From positions 1 to 64,000 of the forward strand of contig QFQX01000013.1 in assembly GCA_003248775.1 (NCBI GenBank): DNA of 64,000 bases, in the 5' to 3' direction. Positions 52,841 through 63,153 of the stretch are shown here, in pieces. Each line of letters begins with the position of its first letter. The first letter of the stretch is position 1. The notes beneath the pieces are model-generated. The model did not search any database and was not told where the DNA came from. It worked only from the letters and a program-made list of their open reading frames with translations. This DNA is from Shinella sp. Lineage in GTDB: Bacteria > Pseudomonadota > Alphaproteobacteria > Rhizobiales > Rhizobiaceae. A program made the position numbers and the translations under genes.

Positions 52841-55186
52841 CTACGCTGCCGCCGCCTTACCCGACCGAGACGAGCTCTCATCGGAAATTCTAACAGACAC
52901 GACTGTGCCGTGGCCTTCGCGGGAGCGGATGCGGAGTTCGCCGCCATGCATGCTGACGAGCGAGCGGGAGATGGCAAGACCGAGGCCCGAGCCGCCATTG
53001 CTGCGGGCATACTGGCTCTGTACTTGCTCGAACGGGTGTCCGATCTTCGACAGCGCGGTCTTCGGGATGCCGATGCCGGTGTCTGCGATGGTGATCGTCA
53101 CCGCATCGCCGATCCGGCGGGCGCGTAGCGCGATCCTCCCCCCGGCTTCGGTGAACTTTACCGCATTCGACAGGATGTTGAGCAGGATCTGTTTCATCGC
53201 ACGTCGGTCGGCATTCATCGTCAGCCCGGTCGAAACGCGCTGCTGGATGAGGATATTCTTCTCATCCGCAGGAATGGCGGTGAGCCGCATGCTTTCCTCG
53301 ATGAGGGCGTCGAGGTCGATATCCTCGCAGCGGATCTTCATCTGGCCGGCCTCGATCTTCGACATGTCGAGAATGTCGTTGATGACATTCAGCAGGTGCT
53401 TGCCGCTATCATGGATGTCGCGGGCATATTCGGAATATTTCGGCGAGCCGATCGGGCCAAACATGCCGGCGACAAGGATCTCCGAGAAGCCGAGGATGGC
53501 GTTGAGCGGTGTTCTCAGTTCGTGGCTCATGTTTGCCAGGAATTCGGACTTGGCCTTGTTGGCCGCTTCGGCACGGTCCTTTTCCGCAAGGTAATTGGTG
53601 TTGGCGACGGAAAGCTCCGCCTTCTGGCGTTCAAGCTTCTTCTGGGAGGAGGAAAGATCCCCGATGGTTGCCATCAGACGGCGTTCCTGATCGCGCAGGC
53701 GCTCTTGGTGCCGCTTCAGCAGTGTGATGTCGGTGCCGACGGAAACGAGGCCGCCGTCACGCGTGCGTCTCTCGTTGATCTGCAGCCAGCGCTCGTCGGC
53801 AAGCTGCACCTCCGTGGTGCGCGAACTGTTGCCGAGATCGGGGTCGGCGATACGACGCTGGATGATCGGTCGCGCGGCTGCAGCCTGCACCACGGCGCGT
53901 TCGGTCCCGGGCACGAGAATGCTGTCGGGCAGGCCGTAGACCTGCTGGAAATGCGCATTGCACATCACCAGGCGGTCGTTCTTGTCCCACAGCACAAAGG
54001 CTTCGGACGTGCATTCGATAGCGTCTGCCAGCCGCTGATCGGCCTCGGCGTAGCGCTGGGCCAGACGGTGCTGCTCCGTCACGTCCATGGCAATGCCGAT
54101 CACATGCAGGCAGCCGGTATTCGAACGGATCACCTGGGCGCGGGCCCGCATCCAGACATAATGGCCATTGGCATGGCGCATGCGGAAGACCTGATCGATC
54201 TGCCGGGAGCCGCCCTTGCCGATGGCGCGTGCCAGCGCATAGAGATTGCCATCTGCCGGATGCATCAGCTTTGCCGCATCGGCAAAGGTCAGCATGTCCT
54301 CGGATGGCGAAAGCCCGAGCATTTCATACATCGAGCGCGACCAGAAGAGCTTGCGCGAGGCGAGATCGAAATCCCAAAGTCCACAGCGACCGCGCGACAG
54401 GGCGGTTTCCACCCGCATGTTGGTTTCTAGGAAGATGTCGTCGGCGTCACGGGCGCGCTTCACCTGCTGGAAATAGGCGTAAAGGATGACCAGCAGGATC
54501 ATCGAGATTCCGGCGAAAAGCGTGACGTTGAGCGAAATCTCGCTGCGCCAGAAACTCATGGCTCCCTGCAGGGAATGGGCTGCGAGAATGAGCGCGCCTT
54601 CGGCTCCGACGGGCGTCACCACAGCAAAATGACGGATCCCGTCGATATCCGTTTCGATCGCACCGCTGCGATCGGCGAAGCGACGAATGGTGCTCACCTC
54701 CGGCAAGAGCGAGCCTAGTTGCATGCCCACATAGCCAGCGCCATCGGCAGAAGATGCGTAGATGCGTCCGCTTGCATCGACCAGCAACACGAAGGCGCCA
54801 TCTTCCATGCGTTCCTGAGGAAGGAAGCGCGCGAGTGCAGCCTCGGAGTTCTGACGATCCGCGCTGGCAAAGAGTTCCGGTCTGCTGATCAGCGCTGCAT
54901 TGGCCGTGGCCGAAACCAGCGCTGTCGAGTGACGCACCGCGCTTTCGATCCGGGCATGCTCGGAAAGCATACCCGTAACCCGCGCCAGTGCGACGACTGC
55001 CAGGAACGCCAGGATCAGTACCGGGATGGAGCGACGGAGGATGGTTTCGATCCGTCGGGACGTATCGACATCGCCATAGCCAAGCGCTGTGACACCCCTG
55101 GAAAGGGCGTCGAAAAGAGCAGCAATCCCGGTAAGTTTAAGCCGCAACCGTTCATCGGCTGCGGTTGCCCGCTGCGCGTTCGACAT
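52841..55186 (-). CDS. pleC: PAS-domain sensor histidine kinase, PleC-like
   Basis: A 781-residue kinase. Membrane helices at about 49-69 and 228-248 flank a periplasmic sensor; two PAS domains follow, then a coiled-coil. H-box FLANMSHELRTPLNAILGFS, N-box ILLNILSNAVKFTE, G boxes IADTGIGIP and GSGLGLAIS. The H-box is of the PdhS/PleC class that acts on DivK, and the position between glnE and pepN matches the PleC gene that I recall in S. meliloti. ATG at 55186 follows AGGGGACG. Likely cell-cycle polarity control. Confidence 0.85.
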   Translation of the reverse strand: MSNAQRATAADERLRLKLTGIAALFDALSRGVTALGYGDVDTSRRIETILRRSIPVLILAFLAVVALARVTGMLSEHARIESAVRHSTALVSATANAALISRPELFASADRQNSEAALARFLPQERMEDGAFVLLVDASGRIYASSADGAGYVGMQLGSLLPEVSTIRRFADRSGAIETDIDGIRHFAVVTPVGAEGALILAAHSLQGAMSFWRSEISLNVTLFAGISMILLVILYAYFQQVKRARDADDIFLETNMRVETALSRGRCGLWDFDLASRKLFWSRSMYEMLGLSPSEDMLTFADAAKLMHPADGNLYALARAIGKGGSRQIDQVFRMRHANGHYVWMRARAQVIRSNTGCLHVIGIAMDVTEQHRLAQRYAEADQRLADAIECTSEAFVLWDKNDRLVMCNAHFQQVYGLPDSILVPGTERAVVQAAAARPIIQRRIADPDLGNSSRTTEVQLADERWLQINERRTRDGGLVSVGTDITLLKRHQERLRDQERRLMATIGDLSSSQKKLERQKAELSVANTNYLAEKDRAEAANKAKSEFLANMSHELRTPLNAILGFSEILVAGMFGPIGSPKYSEYARDIHDSGKHLLNVINDILDMSKIEAGQMKIRCEDIDLDALIEESMRLTAIPADEKNILIQQRVSTGLTMNADRRAMKQILLNILSNAVKFTEAGGRIALRARRIGDAVTITIADTGIGIPKTALSKIGHPFEQVQSQYARSNGGSGLGLAISRSLVSMHGGELRIRSREGHGTVVSVRISDESSSRSGKAAAA

Positions 55187-55430
55187 CGTCCCCTGCCTCG
55201 ATTTTCTCGTGTGATTCGGAGCACCGCCCGCCCGAATCTGCCTTAATGAATCATCGGTGATTCGCCTTGTCCAGCCCGGTTTGGTGAACAAAATCTTAAG
55301 CCATTATTCCGAATCGGTTTTTTTTGTACGCATCGGGCCAAACGCTTGAATCTGATTGAAAACATGCCCGCGTCTCCCTTATCGATAAGGTAGGAGAAAA
55401 CAACCGGGCAGCCGCCCGAGGGAGCTTTGT

Positions 55431-56297
55431 TTGAAACACTTCCTGCCATTTCGCAGAGGTCTGGCACGGGCCGTTGCCTCCATGGCGCTGTCCGCATTCG
55501 TATTGTCTTATTCGGCGGTGTGGGCTGCTGAAGGCAAGCCGCCGAAACTCTACAACAAGCTGACGGATGAACAGGCGGAGGAGGCGGATCAGTTCGCGCT
55601 CAACAATGCGATCGCCACGGTCTTCCACGAGGCCGGTCATATGCTGATCTCTGAGTTTTCGCTTCCCGTTCTCGGCAAGGAGGAGGATGCGGTCGATGGA
55701 CTTGCCGTCGTGCTGTTGCTCGAAGCGGAAGACGAGGATTTCAACAGCGCTGTCGAAGATTTCGCCAATGTCTGGTTTCTATCGGCGGGATCAGCCGATG
55801 AAAACGAAGACCTGGCTTTCTGGGATTCCCACGGTCTGGACGAACAGCGCGCCTACAACACCGTCTGCATGATGATGGGCAAGGATGAGAAGCGCTTCAA
55901 GGACTTCGCCGACTCGCTGGATTTTCCGGAATATCGCCGCGAACAGTGTCCGGAAGAATATGAGAGCCTGTCGGCAAGCTGGGACCGCGTGCTCGCCCCG
56001 CATGAGGCGGGCAAGAACGACAAGACGGACTTCAAGATCACTTATGAGAAGACCGACGATCCGCAGCTTGCCTATTTCCGTGCGATGATCAAGGACGCCG
56101 AAGTTCTGGAAATGGTCGCGGCAACATTTTCCGGCAGCTATAAGCTCAAGAACGGCATCAAGCTGACGGCAAGCGAATGCGGGGAGGCGAATGCCTACTG
56201 GAGCCCCGGCGATCGCGAGATGACGCTGTGCTACGAGGATCTGCTCAACAGCGCGAACCTCGATGCCCAGTGGTATATCGACAATCCTGACGAATAA
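55431..56297 (+). CDS. DUF4344-type secreted metallopeptidase
   Basis: A 288-residue protein with a signal peptide (cleavage after about residue 32, AVWA). The zinc site HEAGH (in ATVFHEAGHMLISEF) and downstream acidic residues fit DUF4344 putative metallopeptidases; SECGEANAYWSPGDREMTLC near the end is also family-like. TTG at 55431 with GGGAG upstream is the only start before the signal peptide. It is divergent from the PleC-like gene, sharing 244 bases. Substrate unknown. Confidence 0.85.
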   Translation: MKHFLPFRRGLARAVASMALSAFVLSYSAVWAAEGKPPKLYNKLTDEQAEEADQFALNNAIATVFHEAGHMLISEFSLPVLGKEEDAVDGLAVVLLLEAEDEDFNSAVEDFANVWFLSAGSADENEDLAFWDSHGLDEQRAYNTVCMMMGKDEKRFKDFADSLDFPEYRREQCPEEYESLSASWDRVLAPHEAGKNDKTDFKITYEKTDDPQLAYFRAMIKDAEVLEMVAATFSGSYKLKNGIKLTASECGEANAYWSPGDREMTLCYEDLLNSANLDAQWYIDNPDE

Positions 56298-56353
56298 CGC
56301 TTGATGCAGGGCAGGGCGGGCGCAGCTTTTGATGAGGCGCGCCCGTATCAGTT

Positions 56354-59002
56354 TCAGCCCTTCAGCGTGCGGTCGACGATGTCGCGGACATCGTTGGACA
56401 GTGAAGCGCTGCGTTCGATGGTCATCAGCGCCTCGCGCGCATGATCGGCCCTGGCGGGCTCGAGCAGGCGCCAGGAGCGCATGGCCGTCAGCAGGCGTGC
56501 CGCCAGTTGCGGATTACGCTTGTCTATCGCGAGAACCTGCTCGGCGAAGAACCGATAGGCCGCGCCATCAGCCCTGTTGAAGCCAGTCGGATTGCCGAAA
56601 GCGAAGGTGCCGATCAATGCCCTGACGCGATTGGGGTTCGAGGCAATGAAGTTCGGATTCTGCATGAGCCGCATGATGCGGTCGAGCGCACCGTCGCCGG
56701 GAATCGTCGCCTGAATCTGGAACCACTTGTCGAGCACGAGCGCGTTCGAAGCAAAGCGGGTTTCGAACGAAGCCAGCGCCGCGTGGGTTTCCGGAGCGTC
56801 CGGGAAGCGGTGGGCGAGAACGGTCAGGGCCTGTGAAAGGTCCGTCATGTTGTCGGCCTTGGCGAAAGCCTCTGCTGCGGCTACCGGCGTATTCTCGCTG
56901 AGAGCGAGGAAGCCGAGGGCCGCGTTGCGGAGCGAACGGCGTCCGGCGCTTGCTGCGTCGGGACTGTAGGCGGCATCCGATACCAGACCCTTGTAAAGGG
57001 CTTCGAAAGTGGCGGCACCCGCAACGGCAATTTCCTTCAGGATCGCCTGACGGCCGGCATGGATGGCGTCCGGATCATTGTTCGATCCGAGTTCGCGCGC
57101 GATGTCGGATTCACTCGGCAGCGTCAGCGCCTGCGCCCGGAAAGCCGGTTCCAGGCTCTCGTCGGCGGCAATGGCGAGAAGGGCATCCAGAAGCCCCTTG
57201 TCGCAGGAAATCGGCTTGCCCTTGGCGGCTGAACCGGCTGCTGCCGTCAGGTTTGGCAGCGCGAGATCGGTGATGGCCTGCCAGCGGGAGAAGAGATCCG
57301 TCTCGAAGCGGGCAATCAGGGCGAGATCATCGGTGGTCTGCGAGAAATGCAGCACAATCGGTGCCGAGAAGCTGCGGTTCAGCGAAATGATCGGACGGCT
57401 GGCGATGCCGGAGAAGACAAAGGTCTGGCTGCGTTCGGTGAGGTGCAGGACACCGCCCGAGACTTCGCCGCCGGTGACGGCAGAGGGAGCCTGCTCGTCG
57501 CCGTTTGCGCCGATCAGCGCGAACCGCAACGGAATATGCATCGGCTCCTTGGTGGACTGTCCGGGCGTGGCCGGGATCATCTGCTCCAGGGACAGGGTGA
57601 GTGTCTTGGCAGCCGCGTCATAGGAGGACGAGACGGTGATCTGTGGCGTGCCGGCCTGATTGTACCAGAGCGAGAACTGCCTGAGATCGCGACCATTGGC
57701 ATCCTCGAAGGACTTCACGAAGTCCTCGACGGTGGCGGCCTCGCCGTCATGGCGCTCGAAATAGAGATCCATGCCCTTCTTGAAACCATCGCGACCGAGA
57801 ATGGTGGCGATCATGCGGGTGACTTCGGAGCCCTTCTCGTAGACGGTCGTCGTGTAGAAGTTGTTGATCTCGCGATAGGCCGTCGGGCGGACCGGATGCG
57901 CGAGCGGGCCGGCATCCTCGGGGAACTGCTCGGAGCGCAGGTGACGGACTTCCGCGATGCGCTTCACCGGGCGCGAGCGCTGGTCGGCGGAGAATTCGTG
58001 GTCGCGATAGACTGTGAGACCTTCCTTCAGGCAAAGCTGGAACCAGTCGCGGCAGGTGATGCGGTTGCCGGTCCAGTTATGGAAGTACTCGTGGGCGATG
58101 ATCGCTTCGATATTGGCATAGTCCTGGTCGGTCGCCGTTTCCGGATCGGCCAGTACGTATTTGTCGTTGAAGATGTTGAGGCCCTTGTTTTCCATAGCCC
58201 CCATGTTGAAGTCGGAGACGGCGACGATCATGAAGATATCGAGGTCATATTCGCGACCGAAGACTTCCTCGTCCCATTTCATCGAGCGCTTCAGCGCGTC
58301 CATGGCATAGGCGGCGCGGGCTTCCTTGCCATGTTCGACGTAGATCTTCAGGGCGACTTCGCGGTCGGACATGGTGGTGAAGGTGTCTTCGACCACGCCG
58401 AGATCGCCGGCGACGAGCGCAAAGAGATAGGACGGTTTCGGATGCGGGTCGAACCAGGCGGCGAAGTGCTTGCCCGGGCCATAGCCTGCGCCACCGAGGA
58501 AATTACCGTTCGACAGCAGCAGCGGATTGGCATCCTTGTCGGCGATGATGTTGACCGTGTAGACGGCAAGCACATCGGGACGGTCGGGGAAATAGGTGAT
58601 GCGGCGGAAGCCTTCGGCCTCGCATTGGGTGCAGTAGATGCCGTTGGAGCGATAGAGGCCCATCAGCTGGGTGTTGGCTTCCGGATTGATCTGCGTCGTG
58701 ACGGTAATTTCGAAGGGAACCGTTTCCGGCAGGTCGCGGATGGTCAGGCTTTCGGGCGTTGCCGTGTAGCGCTCGGCGGCCAACTCCATCTGATCGAACA
58801 TGAGGCCGGTCATGTTGAGATCGTCGCCGTCGAGAACGAGAGGAGCGGTAGGATCCGCGCCTTCGCGGCGGTGGAAGATCAGTCGCGCTTCCACCTTGGT
58901 CTCGGTGGGATCAAGCTCGAAGGTCAGGTCTACACGTTCCAGCACGAAGTCGGTGGGGCGGTAGTCTGCCAGATGAATGATCCGGCCCGTATCTGTTCGC
59001 AT
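56354..59002 (-). CDS. pepN: Aminopeptidase N (M1 family)
   Basis: An 882-residue zinc aminopeptidase. GAMEN at 268-272 recognises the peptide N-terminus; HEYFH (H304, E305, H308) with the later E in KEGLTVYRDHEF bind zinc and catalyse. C-terminal helical domain complete. ATG at 59002; the frame upstream to 59047 has a poorer context. Cytoplasmic peptide turnover. Confidence 0.96.
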   Translation of the reverse strand: MRTDTGRIIHLADYRPTDFVLERVDLTFELDPTETKVEARLIFHRREGADPTAPLVLDGDDLNMTGLMFDQMELAAERYTATPESLTIRDLPETVPFEITVTTQINPEANTQLMGLYRSNGIYCTQCEAEGFRRITYFPDRPDVLAVYTVNIIADKDANPLLLSNGNFLGGAGYGPGKHFAAWFDPHPKPSYLFALVAGDLGVVEDTFTTMSDREVALKIYVEHGKEARAAYAMDALKRSMKWDEEVFGREYDLDIFMIVAVSDFNMGAMENKGLNIFNDKYVLADPETATDQDYANIEAIIAHEYFHNWTGNRITCRDWFQLCLKEGLTVYRDHEFSADQRSRPVKRIAEVRHLRSEQFPEDAGPLAHPVRPTAYREINNFYTTTVYEKGSEVTRMIATILGRDGFKKGMDLYFERHDGEAATVEDFVKSFEDANGRDLRQFSLWYNQAGTPQITVSSSYDAAAKTLTLSLEQMIPATPGQSTKEPMHIPLRFALIGANGDEQAPSAVTGGEVSGGVLHLTERSQTFVFSGIASRPIISLNRSFSAPIVLHFSQTTDDLALIARFETDLFSRWQAITDLALPNLTAAAGSAAKGKPISCDKGLLDALLAIAADESLEPAFRAQALTLPSESDIARELGSNNDPDAIHAGRQAILKEIAVAGAATFEALYKGLVSDAAYSPDAASAGRRSLRNAALGFLALSENTPVAAAEAFAKADNMTDLSQALTVLAHRFPDAPETHAALASFETRFASNALVLDKWFQIQATIPGDGALDRIMRLMQNPNFIASNPNRVRALIGTFAFGNPTGFNRADGAAYRFFAEQVLAIDKRNPQLAARLLTAMRSWRLLEPARADHAREALMTIERSASLSNDVRDIVDRTLKG

Positions 59003-59173
59003 GTTTTGTCCTGATCGTAAGTAGATGCCGCCTTGCGGCACCGGCATACGAAATACGCCCGCAGGATCACCGCCAGAATATTGTGGATGATTGCATCAAT
59101 TCCTGAACGATTGTTAAAACGGTGAGGAATTTGGTGGCCATTTTTGGACAACCACCGTCGAGTTTTCCGTTGG

Positions 59174-60283
59174 TTATTTCAGGCCGAAGGCGGCGCGGAT
59201 GGCTTCGTCGCTCTCGTTCCGCTGGACGATGACGCCATACCAGCCGAGACCATCGTAGTCTTCATAGCCAAGCGTCTTGGCGAAGGCGACGATGGAGCCC
59301 TTGCCGTCATAATAGCTACCGCGCATCTGTCCCTCGGGATTGTGAAGGGCGAAGTGCGTATAGCGACGTTCCGGACTGCTGGAGGCGATCACCCGAAGTG
59401 CGCCGTCGAGCAGCATGACCTCGGTCTTTTCCGCCACCTGCGGCGGCAGGTTGGCTTCCTTCTCGACGATCGCCTGTCCCTGCATCTGCCAGTCGAAATA
59501 GACGCCCAGCGTTCCGACGAGGTCGCCGTCGGAACGGCCGCCTGCGCGGATGCCAGTGGCATAGACAAGGACGTCGCGATTGTCGTGAGCAAGGCTGGTC
59601 TTTACTTCATCGACCACATAGTCGTCGCCGCTCGCGCATTGGCGTGCCGCGATGAACCAAGGTTCGGCTGATAAGTTACGATCCTTGAGGGCTCGCTGAT
59701 ACTTGGGATTGGCCGAGGCGACGACGCTGCCGTTCGTATCGGTCATCACGAGATCAAGGTAGACTGTATAGAAACGGTTGATGACGCCTAGACGTTCGGC
59801 GGCATAGGCGAAGCGGCCGCTTGTCGGATCTTCCAGTGCCTGCCAGAGAGCCGGGTCAGTGGCCCACCATCTCACGTCGGCGGTTCGTTCGAACAGGTTG
59901 CGGACGATGAACTGCACAAGAGTCTGGGCGAGGTCCGTCAGGCGAACGCCTTCCATCTGCTTGACGAGATCATCGGCCATGCTGCGGCCGACACCAATGC
60001 GGCCGAGGACATTTTCCTGAAAACGGTCGGCAATGTCGGCTGCGGCCTGGGCGAGGCGCTGCACTTCGTTTGCCACGACCGCGAAGCCCTTGCCGGTTTC
60101 TCCGGCACGTGCGGCTTCGATCAGGGCATTGATGGCCAGAAGCCTGATCTGTTTCACGACATGGGTGTTTTCGGCGCTGAAGCGCTCGAGATCGACACCG
60201 ATCCCCTCCGTGACCAGCCGCATCGAGCGGGGAGTGGCGACAGCGGGGGCATTGCTTTTCAATTTCGGAACGGCTTCGCTCAT
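59174..60283 (-). CDS. Soluble MCP-like protein with C-terminal Cache/PDC-like sensor
   Basis: A 369-residue protein with no membrane segment. Residues 35-90 carry a chemoreceptor signalling tip (LLAINALIEAARAGETGKGF then AVVANEVQRLAQ). The second half (about 150-330) resembles a Cache/PDC sensor: VYLDLVMTDTNGSVVASANP then a PWFIAARQ-GDDYVVDEV core. The order, signalling hairpin first and sensor last, reverses normal chemoreceptors. ATG at 60283. It could tune chemotaxis or another CheA-type pathway from the cytoplasm. Family name not certain. Confidence 0.8.
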   Translation of the reverse strand: MSEAVPKLKSNAPAVATPRSMRLVTEGIGVDLERFSAENTHVVKQIRLLAINALIEAARAGETGKGFAVVANEVQRLAQAAADIADRFQENVLGRIGVGRSMADDLVKQMEGVRLTDLAQTLVQFIVRNLFERTADVRWWATDPALWQALEDPTSGRFAYAAERLGVINRFYTVYLDLVMTDTNGSVVASANPKYQRALKDRNLSAEPWFIAARQCASGDDYVVDEVKTSLAHDNRDVLVYATGIRAGGRSDGDLVGTLGVYFDWQMQGQAIVEKEANLPPQVAEKTEVMLLDGALRVIASSSPERRYTHFALHNPEGQMRGSYYDGKGSIVAFAKTLGYEDYDGLGWYGVIVQRNESDEAIRAAFGLK

Positions 60284-60593
60284 AGGCAACTATCCGCAAA
60301 AGGATTTCGGTTGTCAAAATCCCGCCGACAATGGGAGGAATTGGCAGCGGGCGTGGAAAAATGAATGCAATTGAACAGGTCAACTATCCGTGAAATTGGT
60401 TAACTGAGAATAAAGTGTATTTCGTCAAGTTTACTGCAGCCGAGCCGTTCTACAGCTCGATATCGCCTCTGTCGCCGATAGGTTCTTGCCTCTTGCCGCG
60501 ATAAGCGACTATCTTCGGACCGAAGCTTCGCCGTCGAACAGCAGTCTCGTCCGGTTGCTGTAATTCCGTGTTCTTGTATCCAGAGCCCTGCCG
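60284..60593. other. Intergenic region between divergent genes
   Basis: About 310 bases hold both promoters. An A+T-rich stretch around 60380-60430 (TTGGTTAACTGAGAATAAAG) is the best candidate. No gene, repeat or clear terminator seen. Confidence 0.35.
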
Positions 60594-61529
60594 ATGGCCC
60601 CCGCCGTATATGATCCCATCCGGGGCATTCTTCTCAAGGTTTTCTCAGTCACGGCCTTCGTCGGAATGCAGAGCTGCATCAAGCTGACCGGGGGCGAACT
60701 GCCGACCGGCCAGGTCAGCTTCTACCGATCTGCCTTCGCCATCCTGCCGATCCTGCTTTATCTGGCTTTCAAGGGCGAGCTGCGCACCGCCTTCCAGACC
60801 CGCAATCCGTTCGGTCACCTGAAGCGGGGACTGCTCGGGGTGGCGTCTATGATTGTGGGCTTTTACGGGCTCATTCTCCTGCCGATGCCGGATGCGATTG
60901 CGATCGGTTACGCCATGCCTTTGCTCGCTGTAGTTTTCGCTGCGATCTTCCTGCGTGAGAATGTCAGGATCTACCGCTGGAGCGCCGTATTTGTCGGAAT
61001 GATCGGCGTTTCAATCATCTCCTGGCCGAAACTGACGCTTTTCAGCGAGCAGGGCCTGGAATCGCAGGCGGCCGTGGGTGCCTGTGCCGTGCTTCTGGCT
61101 GCAGCGCTGGGCGCGACAGCCATGCTTCAGTTGCGCCAGCTGGTGCAGGAGGAGCGGACGGCGACTATCGTTCTGTTCTTTTCGCTGACGGCTTCGGTAT
61201 TGTCGGCGATGAGCTGGTTCTTCGGCTGGCAGGCACTAACCTGGGAGACGCTCGGATTTATGGTCATGGCCGGTTTCTTCGGGGGGCTGGGTCAGATCCT
61301 GCTCACCGAAAGCTATCGTTTCGCGGACGTGTCGACCATTGCGCCGTTCGAATACTGTTCGATCATCCTGGGATCGATCATCGCTTTTCTGCTGTTCGAC
61401 GAGATCCCGACTTTGACAACGCTGATTGGTGCATTCTTCGTCATCGGCGCGGGTATCTTCATCATCTTCCGTGAGCACCAGCTCGGGCTGGAGCGTCGGG
61501 CCGCCCGCAAGGCCTCGACGCTGCAATAG
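60594..61529 (+). CDS. EamA/DMT-family transporter
   Basis: A 311-residue membrane protein with ten hydrophobic helices in two EamA halves, e.g. LLPMPDAIAIGYAMPLLAVV and FEYCSIILGSIIAFLLFDEI. DMT proteins export metabolites or amino acids; substrate unknown. ATG at 60594 lacks a strong ribosome site. Convergent with the MFS gene 25 bases downstream. Confidence 0.9.
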   Translation: MAPAVYDPIRGILLKVFSVTAFVGMQSCIKLTGGELPTGQVSFYRSAFAILPILLYLAFKGELRTAFQTRNPFGHLKRGLLGVASMIVGFYGLILLPMPDAIAIGYAMPLLAVVFAAIFLRENVRIYRWSAVFVGMIGVSIISWPKLTLFSEQGLESQAAVGACAVLLAAALGATAMLQLRQLVQEERTATIVLFFSLTASVLSAMSWFFGWQALTWETLGFMVMAGFFGGLGQILLTESYRFADVSTIAPFEYCSIILGSIIAFLLFDEIPTLTTLIGAFFVIGAGIFIIFREHQLGLERRAARKASTLQ

Positions 61530-61554
61530 CCGCGAAGCGCACCGTGTCAGCCCC

Positions 61555-62787
61555 TCAGGACAGTCGATCTCCAATGCCGCCGGACGAGTCCGGCCCCTGC
61601 ATCGGCAACGGTTTGGACTGGAAGTCCGTCTTCTCCGACGGCCCCTCGCTGGAGGGGCGGCGCGTCATGCGATAGCCGGCATAGCCCGCATAGAGCGCGA
61701 AGGCTGCCGCAAGGAACCAGATGAGACCGTTCGGGCCGAAGTATTCCATCAGCGTACCGCCCATCAGTGGTCCGGTAACGGTTCCAAGGCCGTAGAGGAT
61801 CATGATCGCGCTGGAGATCTTCACGTATTCGTCGGGTTCCGCCATGTCGTTGGCGTGAGCCACGTTCAGCGCGTAGACGGGATAAAGTACTGTGCCGACG
61901 AAAAAGCCGGCAATGTAGAGCGCCACGGGGCTACCGCCAAAGATCAGCATGGCGAAGCAGGCCGTTAGACCGAAAATACCTGAACCGATCATCACGAGAC
62001 GCCGATCGATGAAGTCCGAAAGGCGTCCGAGCGGCATTTGCGCGATCGCGCCGCCGGCGAGAAACGCAGCAAGCAGCGTTGCACCTTGCGCGGTGGTCAT
62101 GCCGATATTCTGGGAATAGACGCCGCCAAGGCTGCCCCAGGTGCCGGAAAGCGCGCCCGACAGGAGCGAGCCGAAGAAGGCGACCGGCGAACGTTTGAGC
62201 AGGCGCTTCAGGTCGAACTTGGCTTCCGCGATGGGAGCGGGCAATTGGGCCGTCGAAAGCGCGGTTGGAAAGAGAGCCAGGCAGAAGAGCAGGGCGCAGA
62301 CGATAAAGAGTTCCGTGCCTTTCGGATCGCCGAGGGGCACGAGATATTGCCCGCCGATCGATCCGGAGAGGGCGGTAATCATATATACTGAAAAAAGAGC
62401 CCCGCGGTTTTCATTATTCACGCGTTCGTTCAGCCAACTCTCGATCAGCAGATAGGCACCGGCGATGGCAAAGCCGGCAAGGCAACGAAAGAGCATCCAC
62501 GCGCGCCAATCGACGACCAGCGAGCAAAGCAGCACCGAGACCGTCAGCAGCGTCAGGAGCGCGGTGAAGACGCGGACATGGCCGACGCGGCGAACGAAGA
62601 TCGGCGTGACAATACAGGAGAGGGTGAAGCCGAACGTGTATGCCGTCGCGATGATCGAGATTGTGAATGTCGCCCAGCCCTCGTCGATCGCACGGATCGG
62701 CAGGAGGAAATTCATCAGGCCAAAACCCGCCATCATCAGCAGGGTCGAGAGCATGAGCGAGGCGATCGAGGCGAGGCTGGCCAGCAT
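61555..62787 (-). CDS. MFS transporter (YcaD-like)
   Basis: A 410-residue transporter with about twelve helices. GAYLLIESWLNERVNNENRG is the YcaD-type loop after helix 4, and GGAIAQMPLGRLSDFIDRRL the MFS motif between helices. A hydrophilic tail of about 40 residues closes it. ATG at 62787 follows CAGGGTT. Substrate unknown. Confidence 0.9.
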   Translation of the reverse strand: MLASLASIASLMLSTLLMMAGFGLMNFLLPIRAIDEGWATFTISIIATAYTFGFTLSCIVTPIFVRRVGHVRVFTALLTLLTVSVLLCSLVVDWRAWMLFRCLAGFAIAGAYLLIESWLNERVNNENRGALFSVYMITALSGSIGGQYLVPLGDPKGTELFIVCALLFCLALFPTALSTAQLPAPIAEAKFDLKRLLKRSPVAFFGSLLSGALSGTWGSLGGVYSQNIGMTTAQGATLLAAFLAGGAIAQMPLGRLSDFIDRRLVMIGSGIFGLTACFAMLIFGGSPVALYIAGFFVGTVLYPVYALNVAHANDMAEPDEYVKISSAIMILYGLGTVTGPLMGGTLMEYFGPNGLIWFLAAAFALYAGYAGYRMTRRPSSEGPSEKTDFQSKPLPMQGPDSSGGIGDRLS

Positions 62788-63153
62788 CGGATAACCCTGA
62801 AATGACGAAAGTGAATTGTGCCTTTATTCGAATGTTGGCGAACTGTCGATTGCGACAGGTTTCGGCGCAAAACCGAGTTATGCGATGCATGCTCAATTTT
62901 TCGTTGGTGGGCGCTAATAAGACTGTCGCCGATCGACATTTTCATTTAGTTTAAAAGAATTAGAACTACACTCTGATGCAACGTGTACGCGGGATACGCC
63001 AAGCGTCCGTTGCAAATGTTGATATTATGAATTGCGTAACTGGCTTATTCTGCTTGCGACGCCGCTATCGCGGTCAATGCTCCGGTGGTTCGGTAGGTGG
63101 GCCGGGGGTGGGTTGTTACGCACCTGATCGGCGATCCGAGGGGGAGGGCGTCC
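62788..63153. other. Intergenic region between divergent genes
   Basis: Roughly 366 bases with an A+T-rich core (TTTAGTTTAAAAGAATTAG near 62945-62964) probably containing promoters. No gene that I can support; the short frame at 62976-63170 lacks a ribosome site. Confidence 0.35.
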
